Positions 1 through 7,990 are shown, numbered from the stretch's first letter. The stretch: DNA of 64,000 nucleotides from Bacillus sp. 03113 (GCF_006546985.1 NZ_VATK01000012.1:110861-174860); one strand, 5' to 3'. Translations and numbers: made by a program. Notes: generated by a model not told the origin, from the letters alone.

Positions 1-135
1 CGCATCATATAACTCATCCTTCGTTATATTTCCTGCATCTGTTTTAACGATTGCTTGTGAGCCATTGCTTCCACAGGCAGTTAAGCTGCTGATTACACCT
101 GCTGAAATAACAAGGGATAAAATCCTTTTTTTCAA
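1..135 (-). CDS. prsA: PrsA foldase lipoprotein, N-terminal 45 codons only
   Basis: This is the start of a lipoprotein gene that runs off the left edge of the window. The TTG start follows an AGGAGTG ribosome site (142-148). The first residues form a short charged and hydrophobic signal ending in the lipobox LTAC, with the lipidated Cys at about residue 22. After it comes a stretch matching the start of the PrsA mature region (a VKTDAGNITKDELYDA-like segment). PrsA family proteins are membrane-anchored peptidyl-prolyl isomerases that fold exported proteins outside the membrane. The neighbours (yhaJ, yhaI, hpr) match the B. subtilis prsA locus. The isomerase domain lies outside the window, so the identification rests on the N-terminus and context. 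Confidence 0.85.
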   Translation of the reverse strand, partial: MKKRILSLVISAGVISSLTACGSNGSQAIVKTDAGNITKDELYDA

Positions 136-323
136 ATTAAACACTCCTAAAAAAATTTTTTGATCGTTTTAATCCACAAACATTACTATATCATAATTTT
201 GAGAAAGAGCAAAAAATATTGAGAATGAATTTATTGATGGAAAAGGAAAATAGGCATTTTAATCTATGTCTTTTTATTGATGTACGCATAATATGAATCA
301 TAAGAGATTAAGGAGGTGCTAGT

Positions 324-407
324 ATGGGTCATGTACATGGTGGAGGATTTGCGTTAATTGTGGTGTTGTTTATTTTATTAATTATTGTTGGAGCTTCTTG
401 GTTCTAA
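324..407 (+). CDS. YjcZ-family small sporulation membrane protein (27 aa), copy 1
   Basis: A 27-residue protein starting MGHVHGGGF, followed by a single hydrophobic helix (ALIVVLFILLIIVGASW) and an almost immediate C-terminus. An AGGAGGT ribosome site lies at 311-317. This size and core sequence are typical of the YjcZ family, tiny membrane proteins usually annotated as sporulation proteins; their molecular role is not established. A second copy follows 61 bp downstream in the same orientation. The protein is easily missed because of its length, but the ribosome site and the duplicated core make it convincing. Confidence 0.85.
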   Translation: MGHVHGGGFALIVVLFILLIIVGASWF

Positions 408-468
408 GTATGAGATTTATCTCCTGAGATCGTATGCTCAGGGGTTCAAAAGAAAGGAGGCAATGGAT

Positions 469-558
469 ATGTCTGGTGCACCAGGATTTAGCGGAGGGTT
501 TGCGCTAATTGTCGTACTGTTTATCCTTTTAATCATCATTGGAGCGTCTTGGTTATAA
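469..558 (+). CDS. YjcZ-family small sporulation membrane protein (29 aa), copy 2
   Basis: A 29-residue paralogue of the gene just upstream: MSGAPGFSGGF, then nearly the same hydrophobic helix ending in GASWL. A strong AAAGGAGG site (453-460) is 8 bp from the ATG at 469. An in-frame ATG at 463 is only 2 bp from that site and was rejected as the start. The two copies differ mainly in the glycine-rich head, so this is a tandem duplication in which the membrane helix is the conserved part. The role of the family in sporulation is known only by association. Confidence 0.85.
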   Translation: MSGAPGFSGGFALIVVLFILLIIIGASWL

Positions 559-597
559 AATAACCAGATGTCTTTTTTCATACACGGAAAATGTAAA

Positions 598-632
598 AGC
601 GGTGAGAATATCTACTCACCGCTAAGTATTTT
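598..632 (-). terminator. Hairpin terminator of the small membrane gene at 637-822
   Basis: AGCGGTGAG (598-606) pairs perfectly with CTCACCGCT (615-623) around an 8-nt loop. On the minus strand the stem is followed by TTTTACATTTT, so it fits an intrinsic terminator for the minus-strand gene that stops at 637. Confidence 0.6.
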
Positions 633-636
633 CCAA

Positions 637-822
637 TTAAGAAAATAAAATTTCAATATAGGAAGAAATCAATAAAATAGTAATAAGAATATTAATAGTA
701 TGAAATACTCTTGATTGCTTTTCTTCGGGAATTTCTTTTTGTAAACAAAGTAAATTTGTCATTTTATTAATATTAAACAATATAACAATAGCAAAAACAA
801 TGGTAAAAATGGAGATCATCAT
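637..822 (-). CDS. Small hypothetical two-helix membrane protein (61 aa)
   Basis: I do not recognise the family. The product is 61 residues with one hydrophobic segment at about residues 2-18 and another at about residues 43-59, joined by a polar charged linker containing KEIPEEKQSR. The gene has a good AGAAGGAGGG ribosome site about 6 bp before the ATG, and a hairpin terminator just past the stop, which together support a real gene. Two adjacent ATG codons (822 and 819) could both serve as start. It lies between the YjcZ-like genes and yhaJ. Confidence 0.6.
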   Translation of the reverse strand: MMISIFTIVFAIVILFNINKMTNLLCLQKEIPEEKQSRVFHTINILITILLISSYIEILFS

Positions 823-993
823 TGATTCCCTCCTTCTGGCAGACTTATATATGGTACATACATTATCAAATTTTGCAAAAAAAAGATAGCAAATTGTTTT
901 TTATTTTGCTTTTGAGTTACTGACATGAGAATAGCTATCTCTTACATAATATATGTGACTTTAAAAAAAATATGAAACTTAATTGATCACTTA

Positions 994-1539
994 TTAATCA
1001 GCAGTATAGACTAATATTTCAAATCCTTCCTCATTTTCTTCAATGTAAGCTTTTCTTGGAGCAAAAAGGACATTTTTTGTGCGAATAAAATCTGGTACAC
1101 AAAGCCCTATGTGCATAGCTAGTAATATAGTCAAATAATGAACATAATGAGTAAAAAGAAAACAGCCAATAATTAACGTGACATTAATTAGAAAAAAAGG
1201 CAACATTGATGATAAAAGAAATAGATGTTTCGAAATAGGTTCAACTGCTCTAATTTCAATAATAGGAAAAAAGCGTAATTTAAAGTACACGATTCTCTTT
1301 ACATTCTTACCTAAATGGGCAATAGGAATGTAGTGAAGTAATTTATGAATTGGGTACAAAAGCCAAAGGCATAATAAAAATAATAAAAAATATTGATTAT
1401 ATAAAGAAGTTGTAACAAATAAAAAGGTCGCCGGTACATAGAGAACAATAAATGCTATTAGCATCGTTAAGGAAGACAACATGACAAGTCTTTGTGACCC
1501 ATATTGTTTATTGAAATTAATCGTCTTCCAGCAATTCAT
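994..1539 (-). CDS. yhaJ: DUF3267-type membrane protein, YhaJ-like
   Basis: A 181-residue multi-pass membrane protein with about four hydrophobic segments (roughly 20-40, 48-65, 108-128 and 131-148). It resembles the DUF3267 group, described as putative membrane zincin peptidases. The position between prsA and yhaI matches B. subtilis yhaJ. The expected HExxH metal motif appears as HKLLH (about residues 66-70), so the catalytic Glu is replaced by Lys and peptidase activity is doubtful. A GGAGGG ribosome site precedes the ATG. Function unknown. Confidence 0.65.
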   Translation of the reverse strand: MNCWKTINFNKQYGSQRLVMLSSLTMLIAFIVLYVPATFLFVTTSLYNQYFLLFLLCLWLLYPIHKLLHYIPIAHLGKNVKRIVYFKLRFFPIIEIRAVEPISKHLFLLSSMLPFFLINVTLIIGCFLFTHYVHYLTILLAMHIGLCVPDFIRTKNVLFAPRKAYIEENEEGFEILVYTAD

Positions 1540-1721
1540 CGTATCAACCCTCCATTAGGAGTAAAATTTATGTTTAAAAACTCACTTAGATAATGTACGA
1601 TGAAAGATAAAAAAAATCAATAGGGAAAAAAGCTACTTTTTGACTTTATTGTGTACACATAGCGAAAGAAGAATTAAGATATAGATGCTACAACTTTTCA
1701 AAATGAATTGAGGGAAAAGGC

Positions 1722-2063
1722 ATGGATCTAGAATACCTTTTAGAAAAAATTAAACGTTTAGAATTTCATCAAGGCCTGCTATTAAAAATGCTACCGCATA
1801 CGAAAGCAGCTTTTTATCAATTAGTCATTGAAAAAGGCTTAAGAGAAAGGGATCTCGAAGCCTTTAATAATATTTGTGAAAATTTGAACATTGAATTAGA
1901 GGAACAAAAAGCGGAGGGCTTTGTTCATTTTCACCCGCTTTTTGAAAAATTCACAATGAATTTACATCCGCACCTTCGACCAGAAGAGACGATTGAAGCT
2001 TGCCTTTTACAGGGAATTTATATTCCATTAATGATGGAGTTAAAAAAGTATACGAAAGAATAG
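1722..2063 (+). CDS. yhaI: DUF1878 family protein YhaI
   Basis: A 113-residue soluble, charged, largely helical protein of the DUF1878 family, matching B. subtilis YhaI in length and position. It has no signal peptide or membrane segment, and its function is unknown. It is convergent with hpr and the two stop codons are only 2 bp apart, with no room for a terminator between them. Transcripts of either gene therefore must run into the other, giving antisense overlap. The start ATG follows GAGGGAAAAGGC. Confidence 0.85.
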   Translation: MDLEYLLEKIKRLEFHQGLLLKMLPHTKAAFYQLVIEKGLRERDLEAFNNICENLNIELEEQKAEGFVHFHPLFEKFTMNLHPHLRPEETIEACLLQGIYIPLMMELKKYTKE

Positions 2064-2065
2064 CA

Positions 2066-2641
2066 TTATAAGGTTTCATTGATGACTGTATCTTTTTTTC
2101 TAAGTTTTCTATTTTCTTCAACAAAGTCATTGTCAATATTCGTAAATGCTTTTTCAAATATTTTCATAAAATCATCGCCATAAATATTCCGAACGATCGT
2201 CATCATTTCTATAAACTCAGGAAATTTACCATATAAATTCCGTAATGGAAGAGCACCAGAAAATGTTGTATTATTGCTAGGCTCATAGGTCTCTAATAAA
2301 CTTAGTAAAATATTTTCACCTTTTGTTGTTAATTTAATATACGTATTTCTTTTATCGCTTTCTTTTTTTGAAAACTCCAGAAAACCACGCTCTTCTAACT
2401 TTTTCGAAAAATTAAATGCAGTGGAGACATGCATAACCCCAAATTTTGCAACATCAGAAATCGAAGCACCATTTAAATGGTAGGCAATCCATAATATATG
2501 ATGCTCATTAATATTTAAATCAAAGGGTTTAATCCACTGCTGCCAATCTTTTTCAATGGATTTCCATAACGCTTTGCTTAGCTGAGCAATTCTTTGACTA
2601 AAAACAATAGCTTCCTTCATTGAAAATTCTTTTTCATTCAT
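2066..2641 (-). CDS. hpr: Hpr (ScoC), MarR-type transition-state repressor
   Basis: A 191-residue winged-helix regulator very close to B. subtilis Hpr/ScoC over its whole DNA-binding region ([17 protein letters not shown] and [19 protein letters not shown] are near identical). In B. subtilis this protein represses extracellular protease genes, oligopeptide permeases and sporulation genes during growth. I chose the ATG at 2641: an AAGGTGG site lies about 9-10 bp upstream, and the result aligns with the family start. The in-frame GTG at 2653 overlaps the ribosome site itself. The C-terminal tail is charged and variable, as in relatives. Confidence 0.95.
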   Translation of the reverse strand: MNEKEFSMKEAIVFSQRIAQLSKALWKSIEKDWQQWIKPFDLNINEHHILWIAYHLNGASISDVAKFGVMHVSTAFNFSKKLEERGFLEFSKKESDKRNTYIKLTTKGENILLSLLETYEPSNNTTFSGALPLRNLYGKFPEFIEMMTIVRNIYGDDFMKIFEKAFTNIDNDFVEENRKLRKKDTVINETL

Positions 2642-2977
2642 CCCTAAACTCACCCACCTTTATATCTCTATCATCATTATGCCAATAAAACAAAAATTAA
2701 TAAAGAAAAAAATTTACGAAATTTTTAGAAATTAGAGAAATAAAAGACATATGTAATGAATATTTAGATATAAAAGGATCTTTATAATGATAAAATTAGA
2801 AAAATAGGTAAATATTGTATGGGGTTGATGAAGGAAAATCATCTTAGAATATTAAGAACATTATTTTTCATTACAAAGGGATCGAACCTACACGTCTAAT
2901 TCCGCGTAGGTGATTCCTTAATGATATTGAGAGTGGTCTACTTGATTCCCTTAGCTTTTAGATTGTGACATTCACAT
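2642..2977. other. Intergenic region between hpr and yhaH, no gene seen
   Basis: 336 bases, AT-rich. It must contain the hpr promoter and the 3' end of the yhaH transcript. The only structure seen is a short inverted repeat ACCTAC (2886-2891) / GTAGGT (2906-2911), without a convincing T-tract on either strand. No open frame with a ribosome site was found. Confidence 0.5.
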
Positions 2978-3340
2978 TCATTCAGTTTGTTTACTGATTG
3001 TTGACTCCAATTGTTTTAGGGCGGCTTCAATTTCTTCTAATTTTGTCTGCAGCTCTTGCTGGTGAGGAGTTATTTCGTTCCGCCATTGATCAATAGCGAT
3101 TTTTACGTCTGAAATAAAATCGATTAATGAAGACTTTCCTTCAATTGTCACAGTTTTTAATGCTGTTAAAAGAGTGGAGATATGTGTGCTCAGTTCCGTT
3201 ATCTCAAACTTAAGGGTGTCTTTATGATCCTTGATATATTTCCTTACTTCGCTCCCAGAAGAAGGAGTTAAAAATAGAGTGCTGATACCAGCGGTTAGAC
3301 CGCCAACTAGTAAACCAAGTGCAAAAGTTTTCGTTTTCAT
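2978..3340 (-). CDS. yhaH: YtxH-domain membrane-anchored protein YhaH
   Basis: A 120-residue protein with the YtxH pattern: one N-terminal glycine-rich hydrophobic segment (about residues 6-27, with ALGLLVGGLTAG), then TPxSGSEVRKYI, then a long amphipathic helical tail. Relatives are small stress or general membrane-associated proteins of unclear function. The ATG at 3340 is chosen over the in-frame GTG at 3349, because the GTG lies inside the GGAGTG ribosome site. Position between hpr and serC matches yhaH; the yhaG/trpP gene found there in B. subtilis is missing. Confidence 0.85.
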   Translation of the reverse strand: MKTKTFALGLLVGGLTAGISTLFLTPSSGSEVRKYIKDHKDTLKFEITELSTHISTLLTALKTVTIEGKSSLIDFISDVKIAIDQWRNEITPHQQELQTKLEEIEAALKQLESTISKQTE

Positions 3341-3424
3341 TATTATCACTCCAGATATCAGAAAATTTAGTCTCTTAAATGATTTCTACGTAGTTTTAAT
3401 ATTTTCCTTCTGAAGAAAGGTATG

Positions 3425-3456
3425 AAAAAACCCGTTAGAAATTTAACGGGTTTTTA
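3425..3456. terminator. Intrinsic terminator downstream of serC
   Basis: CCCGTTA (3431-3437) pairs with TAACGGG (3444-3450). It is flanked by a run of A on the left and TTTTT on the right, so it can act on both strands. It sits just past the serC stop and separates serC from yhaH. Confidence 0.85.
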
Positions 3457-3460
3457 GAAC

Positions 3461-4543
3461 TTAATATTGGTTTTGAAATTCTTTCATGAATTCGGCAAGC
3501 TGACGAACATGATCAAGAGGAACTGCGTTATAAATGGATGCACGGCAGCCGCCAACTGAGCGGTGTCCATTTAGACCGACAAAGCCTTTTTCTTTTGCTT
3601 TTGTAAGGAAGGCTTTTGTTATTTCATCATTTTGTAAAGTAAAGGTTACATTCATATTTGAACGGCTGTTTTTCTCAGCATGTCCTTTGTAAAATCCGTT
3701 GCTTTCATCGATCGCATCATATAATAATTTTGCTTTTTCGTCGTTCGTTTTGGAAATCGCTTCGATACCGCCTTCATTTTCTACCCACTTAAGAACAAGT
3801 GAAAGTAAGTATATAGCTAAAGTAGGTGGGGTATTGAATAATGAATTATTTTTGGCATGGGTTTGGTAATTTAGCATAGTTGGCAAAGAATCTTTTGAAA
3901 GCTCTAATAAATCTTTCTTAATAATAACAACAGTTACCCCTGAAGGACCAAGGTTTTTTTGTGCACCAGCGTAGATGACATCGAATTGTTCTACGTTGAC
4001 TGGTCTGCTTAAAATATCACTAGACATATCAGCAACTAATGGAACAGAGAGATTCTCTGGAAAAGAGCTCCATTGCGTACCAAAAATAGTGTTATTGCTC
4101 GTTACATGTAAGTAAGCTGCATTGTCAGGTATTTTACTTGTATCTAATTCAGGAATATTGGTGTAATTTTCTTCTTTGCTAGTGGATAGAATGGCTGTTT
4201 CTCCAAATTTTTTCGCTTCTTTTAAAGCTTTTTCGGACCAAGCACCAGTTAGTGCGTAGCAGCCAACTTTCCCTTCAGTGAGAATGTTCATAGGAACCAT
4301 CGTGAACTGAAGGCTAGCACCACCTTGTAAGAATAAAATTTCGTAGTTATCTGGTATCGACATAAGCTTTCTTAGTAAATCTTTTGCTTCGTTATGGACT
4401 TCCTCATACTCTTTGCTTCGGTGGCTGAGTTCCATAATTGACATACCAGTGTTATTAAAATTCATCCAAGATTTTTGTGCTTCTTTCAGCACCCATTCAG
4501 GCAGTGCTGCTGGTCCAGCATTGAAATTTAAAGCGCGACTCAT
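3461..4543 (-). CDS. serC: Phosphoserine aminotransferase SerC
   Basis: A 360-residue PLP enzyme of the class V aminotransferase fold, making O-phosphoserine from 3-phosphohydroxypyruvate and glutamate in serine synthesis. It starts MSRALNFNAGPAALP, the family signature, with GASLQF near residue 76 and the PLP lysine in AGAQKNLGPSG (Lys196). The C-terminus has the HRSVGGCRAS segment. Length equals the B. subtilis enzyme. The ATG at 4543 follows GGGAGG at good spacing, and the upstream in-frame codons were rejected. A perfect 14-bp palindrome (4572-4585) lies just upstream. Confidence 0.97.
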   Translation of the reverse strand: MSRALNFNAGPAALPEWVLKEAQKSWMNFNNTGMSIMELSHRSKEYEEVHNEAKDLLRKLMSIPDNYEILFLQGGASLQFTMVPMNILTEGKVGCYALTGAWSEKALKEAKKFGETAILSTSKEENYTNIPELDTSKIPDNAAYLHVTSNNTIFGTQWSSFPENLSVPLVADMSSDILSRPVNVEQFDVIYAGAQKNLGPSGVTVVIIKKDLLELSKDSLPTMLNYQTHAKNNSLFNTPPTLAIYLLSLVLKWVENEGGIEAISKTNDEKAKLLYDAIDESNGFYKGHAEKNSRSNMNVTFTLQNDEITKAFLTKAKEKGFVGLNGHRSVGGCRASIYNAVPLDHVRQLAEFMKEFQNQY

Positions 4544-4571
4544 TGTATTTCCTCCCGATAAAAGCATTGTT

Positions 4572-4585
4572 TCGCTTTAAAGCGA
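4572..4585. promoter_or_regulatory. 14-bp palindrome upstream of serC
   Basis: TCGCTTTAAAGCGA is perfectly self-complementary and lies 29 bp before the serC start codon. It is a candidate operator or 5'UTR hairpin. No regulator is assigned. Confidence 0.4.
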
Positions 4586-4775
4586 TATATGAAAAACATT
4601 CATCCTTATCGTACCAAAAGTTAAGCATTTGTACAGATAAAAAATATAAAAATATTTTGTCGAAACAATAAAGAATAGTTCAATTTATGTTTTCCAAATT
4701 GGAGATAAATAAAACCATTGCAGCATTTTGCCGAATGGTTTTATGTTTGTAAGGTAAGAAATTAACATTTTTGAA

Positions 4776-4905
4776 GTCCGACTGGTATCTAGTATAGCGC
4801 CAAGCCTTTGTGAAAAATAACCCTTTGTCTCTAAAAGTAAAAAACTTTCCCGTGCCAAATGAACATTTTTCTTCAGAGCTGACCAAGGCGCTTCCGCTTT
4901 TCTTA
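4776..4905 (+). repeat. Dispersed intergenic repeat, copy A
   Basis: About 130 bp starting GAAGTCCGACTGGTATCTAG-like and ending in AAGGCGCTTCCGCTTTTCTT. It shares long near-identical blocks with copy B (for example GTGAAAAATAACCCTTTGTC and the CCAAATGAACATTTTTCTTC block). The last 20 bases fold into a small hairpin (AAGGCG, CTTC loop, CGCTTTT) followed by T-rich sequence, like an intrinsic terminator on the plus strand. Confidence 0.8.
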
Positions 4906-4906
4906 T

Positions 4907-5326
4907 TTAGATATTTTCCTTAATGGTTGACGAAATCGTTTGCAGATCCTCAGGAGTATATTCGCTCGTATGAGTTTTCCAAACAGCCCCAAATCCATCA
5001 CTTTTTCCGTATCGAGGAATGATGTGCATATGGTAATGGAAAACAGACTGTCCCGCAAGTTCACCATTATTGTTTAATAGGTTTAACGCTTCCGGGTTAA
5101 AAGCTTTCTTAATACCATTTGCAATTGCAGGGACAACCTCAAATAAATTCTTCGCAATTTCTGGTGTTAATTCAAAAATATTTTCTTTATGTATTTTTGG
5201 TATAACGAGCGTATGTCCTTTTGTTACTTGACTTATATCTAAAAAAGCGACCACATGCTCATTTTCAAACACCTTGGCGGAAGGGATTTCTCCATTTGCA
5301 ATTTTACAAAAAATACAATCACTCAC
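4907..5326 (-). CDS. hit: HIT-family nucleotide-binding protein Hit
   Basis: A 139-residue histidine-triad protein. The signature HYHMH is at residues 97-101, followed by IIPRYG, and an N-terminal CIFCKI gives the Cys pair common in bacterial HIT proteins. Family members hydrolyse or bind adenine nucleotide derivatives such as AMP-lysine; the true substrate in Bacillus is unknown. The GTG at 5326 is chosen because GAAAGGACGG lies 8 bp upstream and it matches the family N-terminus; longer in-frame versions lack a ribosome site. It is divergent from ecsA, as in B. subtilis. Confidence 0.92.
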   Translation of the reverse strand: MSDCIFCKIANGEIPSAKVFENEHVVAFLDISQVTKGHTLVIPKIHKENIFELTPEIAKNLFEVVPAIANGIKKAFNPEALNLLNNNGELAGQSVFHYHMHIIPRYGKSDGFGAVWKTHTSEYTPEDLQTISSTIKENI

Positions 5327-5954
5327 GTTTTGATCCGTCCTTTCAATAAACCTGAATTTTACACTATATTGTATCATACTAGATCATTCGACAAAAGAAT
5401 TAGAAAAAATGAAGAGGATGACCCAGAATCGTCTGCACGAATTTCTGTGTCATCCTCATTTGAAGGGAAAGCTTCTTATTTTATGCGTTCTTTTTCAGGT
5501 TATTTTCTGCGACAAACACCTCATTTATTTAATGAATTGTGTTTATATCGAGACTGATCTTTGTTCAAGCTAACCATCTCCAGATTCTTTATAGTTTTCA
5601 TCAAACGTATAAAGCAAGGATGATTGTCTTTAATAAACACCTCATTTCAATTGTGAAAGGTTCATCACATGTTACCCATGTGATTAGGTGTAAATAGATC
5701 CTTTTTGTGGCTTATCAACACTAATGTGCAATAGAACCATCCCCTTAATTGAACGAATGAAGCTTCTTTTTGAACCCACTTTTCTGATGATTTCACATCA
5801 AATTTTTGTGGTGCTCCCCTTCAAAAATTAGAATATCCATCTATACAAAAGATATGCAAATCAAATTAATTTTTTTTGTACCGTTATATTTGTGCCTATT
5901 ACGTCGATTATTGTTACAATGTTAGTAATTCAATCAGAGAGGACGTTGCAGCTT
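5327..5954. other. Long hit-ecsA divergent intergenic region with two hairpins
   Basis: 628 bases without a convincing gene. It holds a strong minus-strand terminator-like hairpin (5404-5462), a perfect 8-bp inverted repeat ATCACATG/CATGTGAT (5664-5671 and 5677-5684), and a 13-bp direct repeat AAACACCTCATTT (5514-5526 and 5635-5647), which on the minus strand reads like two GAGGTG ribosome sites. Short minus-strand frames follow both copies (about 40 and 12 codons) but resemble nothing I know. Confidence 0.6.
5404..5462 (-). terminator. Long terminator-like hairpin upstream of hit
   Basis: GAGGATGAC (5414-5422) pairs with GTCATCCTC (5449-5457), continuing inward through CAGAA/TTCTG and TCGT/ACGA to a 4-nt loop. 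On the minus strand it runs into CATTTTTT. It is a strong intrinsic terminator or attenuator lying before hit, not after it, so it must end some minus-strand transcript begun between here and ecsA. Confidence 0.65.
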
Positions 5955-6695
5955 ATGTCTTTGTTAGAAATTAAGAATCTAACAGGTGGTTATACGAGGA
6001 GCCCAGTTTTAAAAGATGTATCCTTTCATGTCAATGAAAATGAGCTAGTTGGGCTGATCGGATTAAATGGGGCAGGGAAAAGTACGACAATTAAGCATAT
6101 TATCGGATTAATGGAGCCTCATCATGGTGAAATTACAATAGGTGGAACTGCTTTTCAAAAGGACAAAAAAGGTTATCGAAGCCAGTTTACTTATATTCCT
6201 GAAACGCCGATTCTTTATGATGAATTAACGCTTGAAGAGCATTTAAAAGTGACAGCTATGGCTTATGGATTAGAAGAGGGATTATTTCAAAAAAGAATGA
6301 ATGATTTATTAAAGGAATTTCGGATGGAGAAAAGATTGAAATGGTTTCCAGCTCATTTTTCAAAGGGAATGAAGCAGAAGGTAATGATCATGTGTGCTTT
6401 TCTTGCTCGTCCATCACTTTACATTATTGATGAGCCATTTGTAGGGTTAGATCCGCTTGGGATACAATCTTTGCTAAATTTAATGAAAAATATGAAGGAA
6501 GACGGAGCAGGTATTCTTATGTCTACTCATATATTAACAACAGCTGAAAAATACTGTGACCGATTCATTATTTTGCATGAAGGGAAAACGAGAGCTCAAG
6601 GGACACTCGACGATTTAAGACAGCAATTTGAAATGCCGCATGCATCACTTGATGAGCTTTATATACAGCTAACAAAGGAAGAATCCAATGTTTAA
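5955..6695 (+). CDS. ecsA: EcsA, ABC transporter ATPase
   Basis: A 246-residue ABC ATPase. Walker A is GLNGAGKST (residues 36-44), the signature is HFSKGMKQK, Walker B is LYIIDEPFVGLD, and the switch His is in STHIL. With EcsB it forms a membrane complex that in B. subtilis is needed for secretion of proteases and amylase, processing of pre-proteins, competence and intramembrane proteolysis. The ATG at 5955 gives the length of the B. subtilis protein and avoids a hydrophobic upstream extension. It overlaps ecsB by 8 bp. Confidence 0.95.
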   Translation: MSLLEIKNLTGGYTRSPVLKDVSFHVNENELVGLIGLNGAGKSTTIKHIIGLMEPHHGEITIGGTAFQKDKKGYRSQFTYIPETPILYDELTLEEHLKVTAMAYGLEEGLFQKRMNDLLKEFRMEKRLKWFPAHFSKGMKQKVMIMCAFLARPSLYIIDEPFVGLDPLGIQSLLNLMKNMKEDGAGILMSTHILTTAEKYCDRFIILHEGKTRAQGTLDDLRQQFEMPHASLDELYIQLTKEESNV

Positions 6696-7899
6696 TGATA
6701 AAAATTTGTGGAAAGAAAGAGTAAATCGAACAAGAAAAGAGCTCGGAAGCTACCTGCGATACATATTGAATGGACATTTTGTGATTGTAGTTGTTTTTTT
6801 ATTAGGTACAGCATCCTTTTATTACCAGGCGTGGATAAAAACCTTATCAGCGAATTTTCCAGCGGCTATCTTGCTTGCTTTCTTGCTAGCGTTTTTAATG
6901 ACTTATAGCCCTGTTTATACTTTTTTTGTTGAAGCTGACTTGATTTTTCTGTTGCCATTAGAGCATAAACTTACGAGCTATATTCGAAGGTCATTATTCA
7001 TAAGTTTTATCTTACAGGCTTATGTTGTCATGATTGGACTGGCAGTGATGATGCCTATCTACGCACAAGTAAATGAAGCGAAGTTTTCACCTTTTTTCTA
7101 TTTTTTATTCATTCTTTTCCTCGTGAAATGGTTAAACCTATTTATTAGATGGCATATTCAATACTACGTAGATATACGAGTCCATCGCATCGATATAGCA
7201 GTAAGGTATTGCCTAAATTTTAGCCTGCTTTATTTGCTTTTTTCCAATGCCCATCTAGTTTTTATCATAGGATTAATAGGGCTATTAGCTGTGCTTTCCC
7301 TATATTTCAAAAATAAATCAATGCATAAAGGCCTTAAGTGGGAGTTTTTAATTGAAGCTGAATCAAGAAGATTAAATGCATTCTATCGTTTAGCGAATCT
7401 CTTTACAGATGTGCCGAAGCTGAGAGATCGAGTAAAAAGAAGGAAATGGTTAGATGGATTTATTCAATGGATAACATATCAACAGTATAATACCTATCTT
7501 CATCTGTATGTGCGATCCTTTTTTCGAGCAGGGGACTATTTTGGTTTATTTTTACGATTAACTGTAATCGGAATAGCTGCTCTCTATTTTATTTCGTTTG
7601 GAGCTGGACAAGTACTATTTGTTATTCTATTTATGTATTTAACTGGATTTCAGCTGTTGCCATTATGGCGGCATTATGATAACAAGGTTTGGATTGAGCT
7701 TTATCCTATTGAAAAAACGATCAAGGAAAAATCATTTAAAAAGCTTTTGTCTTTCTTGCTAGTCATCCAAGCTTTTGTACTGTCATGCGTTCTTCTTTTC
7801 AAAGGAGACGTGTTATTATCAGTTATATCTCTTCTTTCTGGAGCAGTCTTTACCTATGTATTTGTTTATGTATATCTGCCTAAAAAAATCCGCTCTTGA
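6688..7899 (+). CDS. ecsB: EcsB, membrane subunit of the Ecs transporter
   Basis: A 403-residue integral membrane protein with several hydrophobic segments in the N-terminal half (about 25-45, 55-75, 100-125, 135-155) and more after a central soluble stretch (about 285-310, 345-395). It is the partner of EcsA, shown by the 8-bp overlap and family length (408 in B. subtilis). The complex is thought to act in secretion and in regulated intramembrane proteolysis; the transported substrate is not known. A terminator overlaps its stop codon. Confidence 0.93.
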   Translation: MFNDKNLWKERVNRTRKELGSYLRYILNGHFVIVVVFLLGTASFYYQAWIKTLSANFPAAILLAFLLAFLMTYSPVYTFFVEADLIFLLPLEHKLTSYIRRSLFISFILQAYVVMIGLAVMMPIYAQVNEAKFSPFFYFLFILFLVKWLNLFIRWHIQYYVDIRVHRIDIAVRYCLNFSLLYLLFSNAHLVFIIGLIGLLAVLSLYFKNKSMHKGLKWEFLIEAESRRLNAFYRLANLFTDVPKLRDRVKRRKWLDGFIQWITYQQYNTYLHLYVRSFFRAGDYFGLFLRLTVIGIAALYFISFGAGQVLFVILFMYLTGFQLLPLWRHYDNKVWIELYPIEKTIKEKSFKKLLSFLLVIQAFVLSCVLLFKGDVLLSVISLLSGAVFTYVFVYVYLPKKIRS

Positions 7900-7914
7900 T
7901 AAGCGGGTTTTTTT
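7882..7914 (+). terminator. Intrinsic terminator overlapping the ecsB stop
   Basis: CCGCT (7890-7894) pairs with AGCGG (7902-7906), preceded by a run of A and followed by GTTTTTTT. The TGA stop of ecsB lies inside the loop. It separates ecsAB from ecsC, so ecsC is likely expressed partly from read-through or its own promoter. Confidence 0.8.
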
Positions 7915-7990
7915 AGATTAGATCGAATGAAACAATTGCCTGCTTCTTTCGTATATACAAATTAAGAAGATTCGTAAAGGTGGTTTCATA

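Larger units (their letters stand above)
4544..4906. other. serC-hit intergenic region holding a dispersed repeat
   Basis: 363 bases without a gene. The part nearest serC carries its leader and the palindrome at 4572-4585. From about 4776 to 4905 it holds a copy of a dispersed repeat also seen at 13411-13587. Open frames across the repeat do not look coding. Confidence 0.6.

Noticed and set aside
2870..2915. A tRNA-like GGTTCGATCCC stretch on the minus strand
   Set aside because: It resembles a T-arm, but the flanking bases do not pair into a 5-bp T-stem, and no acceptor or anticodon arm can be built around it.
4680..4886. A 68-codon minus-strand frame
   Set aside because: It runs through the dispersed repeat, has no ribosome site, and the other repeat copies break the frame.
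5255..5557. A 100-codon plus-strand frame across the start of hit
   Set aside because: It is antisense to hit, passes through the terminator hairpin, and has no ribosome site or family resemblance.
5514..5647. Two short minus-strand peptides after GAGGTG sites in the hit-ecsA gap
   Set aside because: About 40 and 12 codons, start codons overlap the ribosome-like sites, and no similarity is recognised; kept only as a note on the gap.
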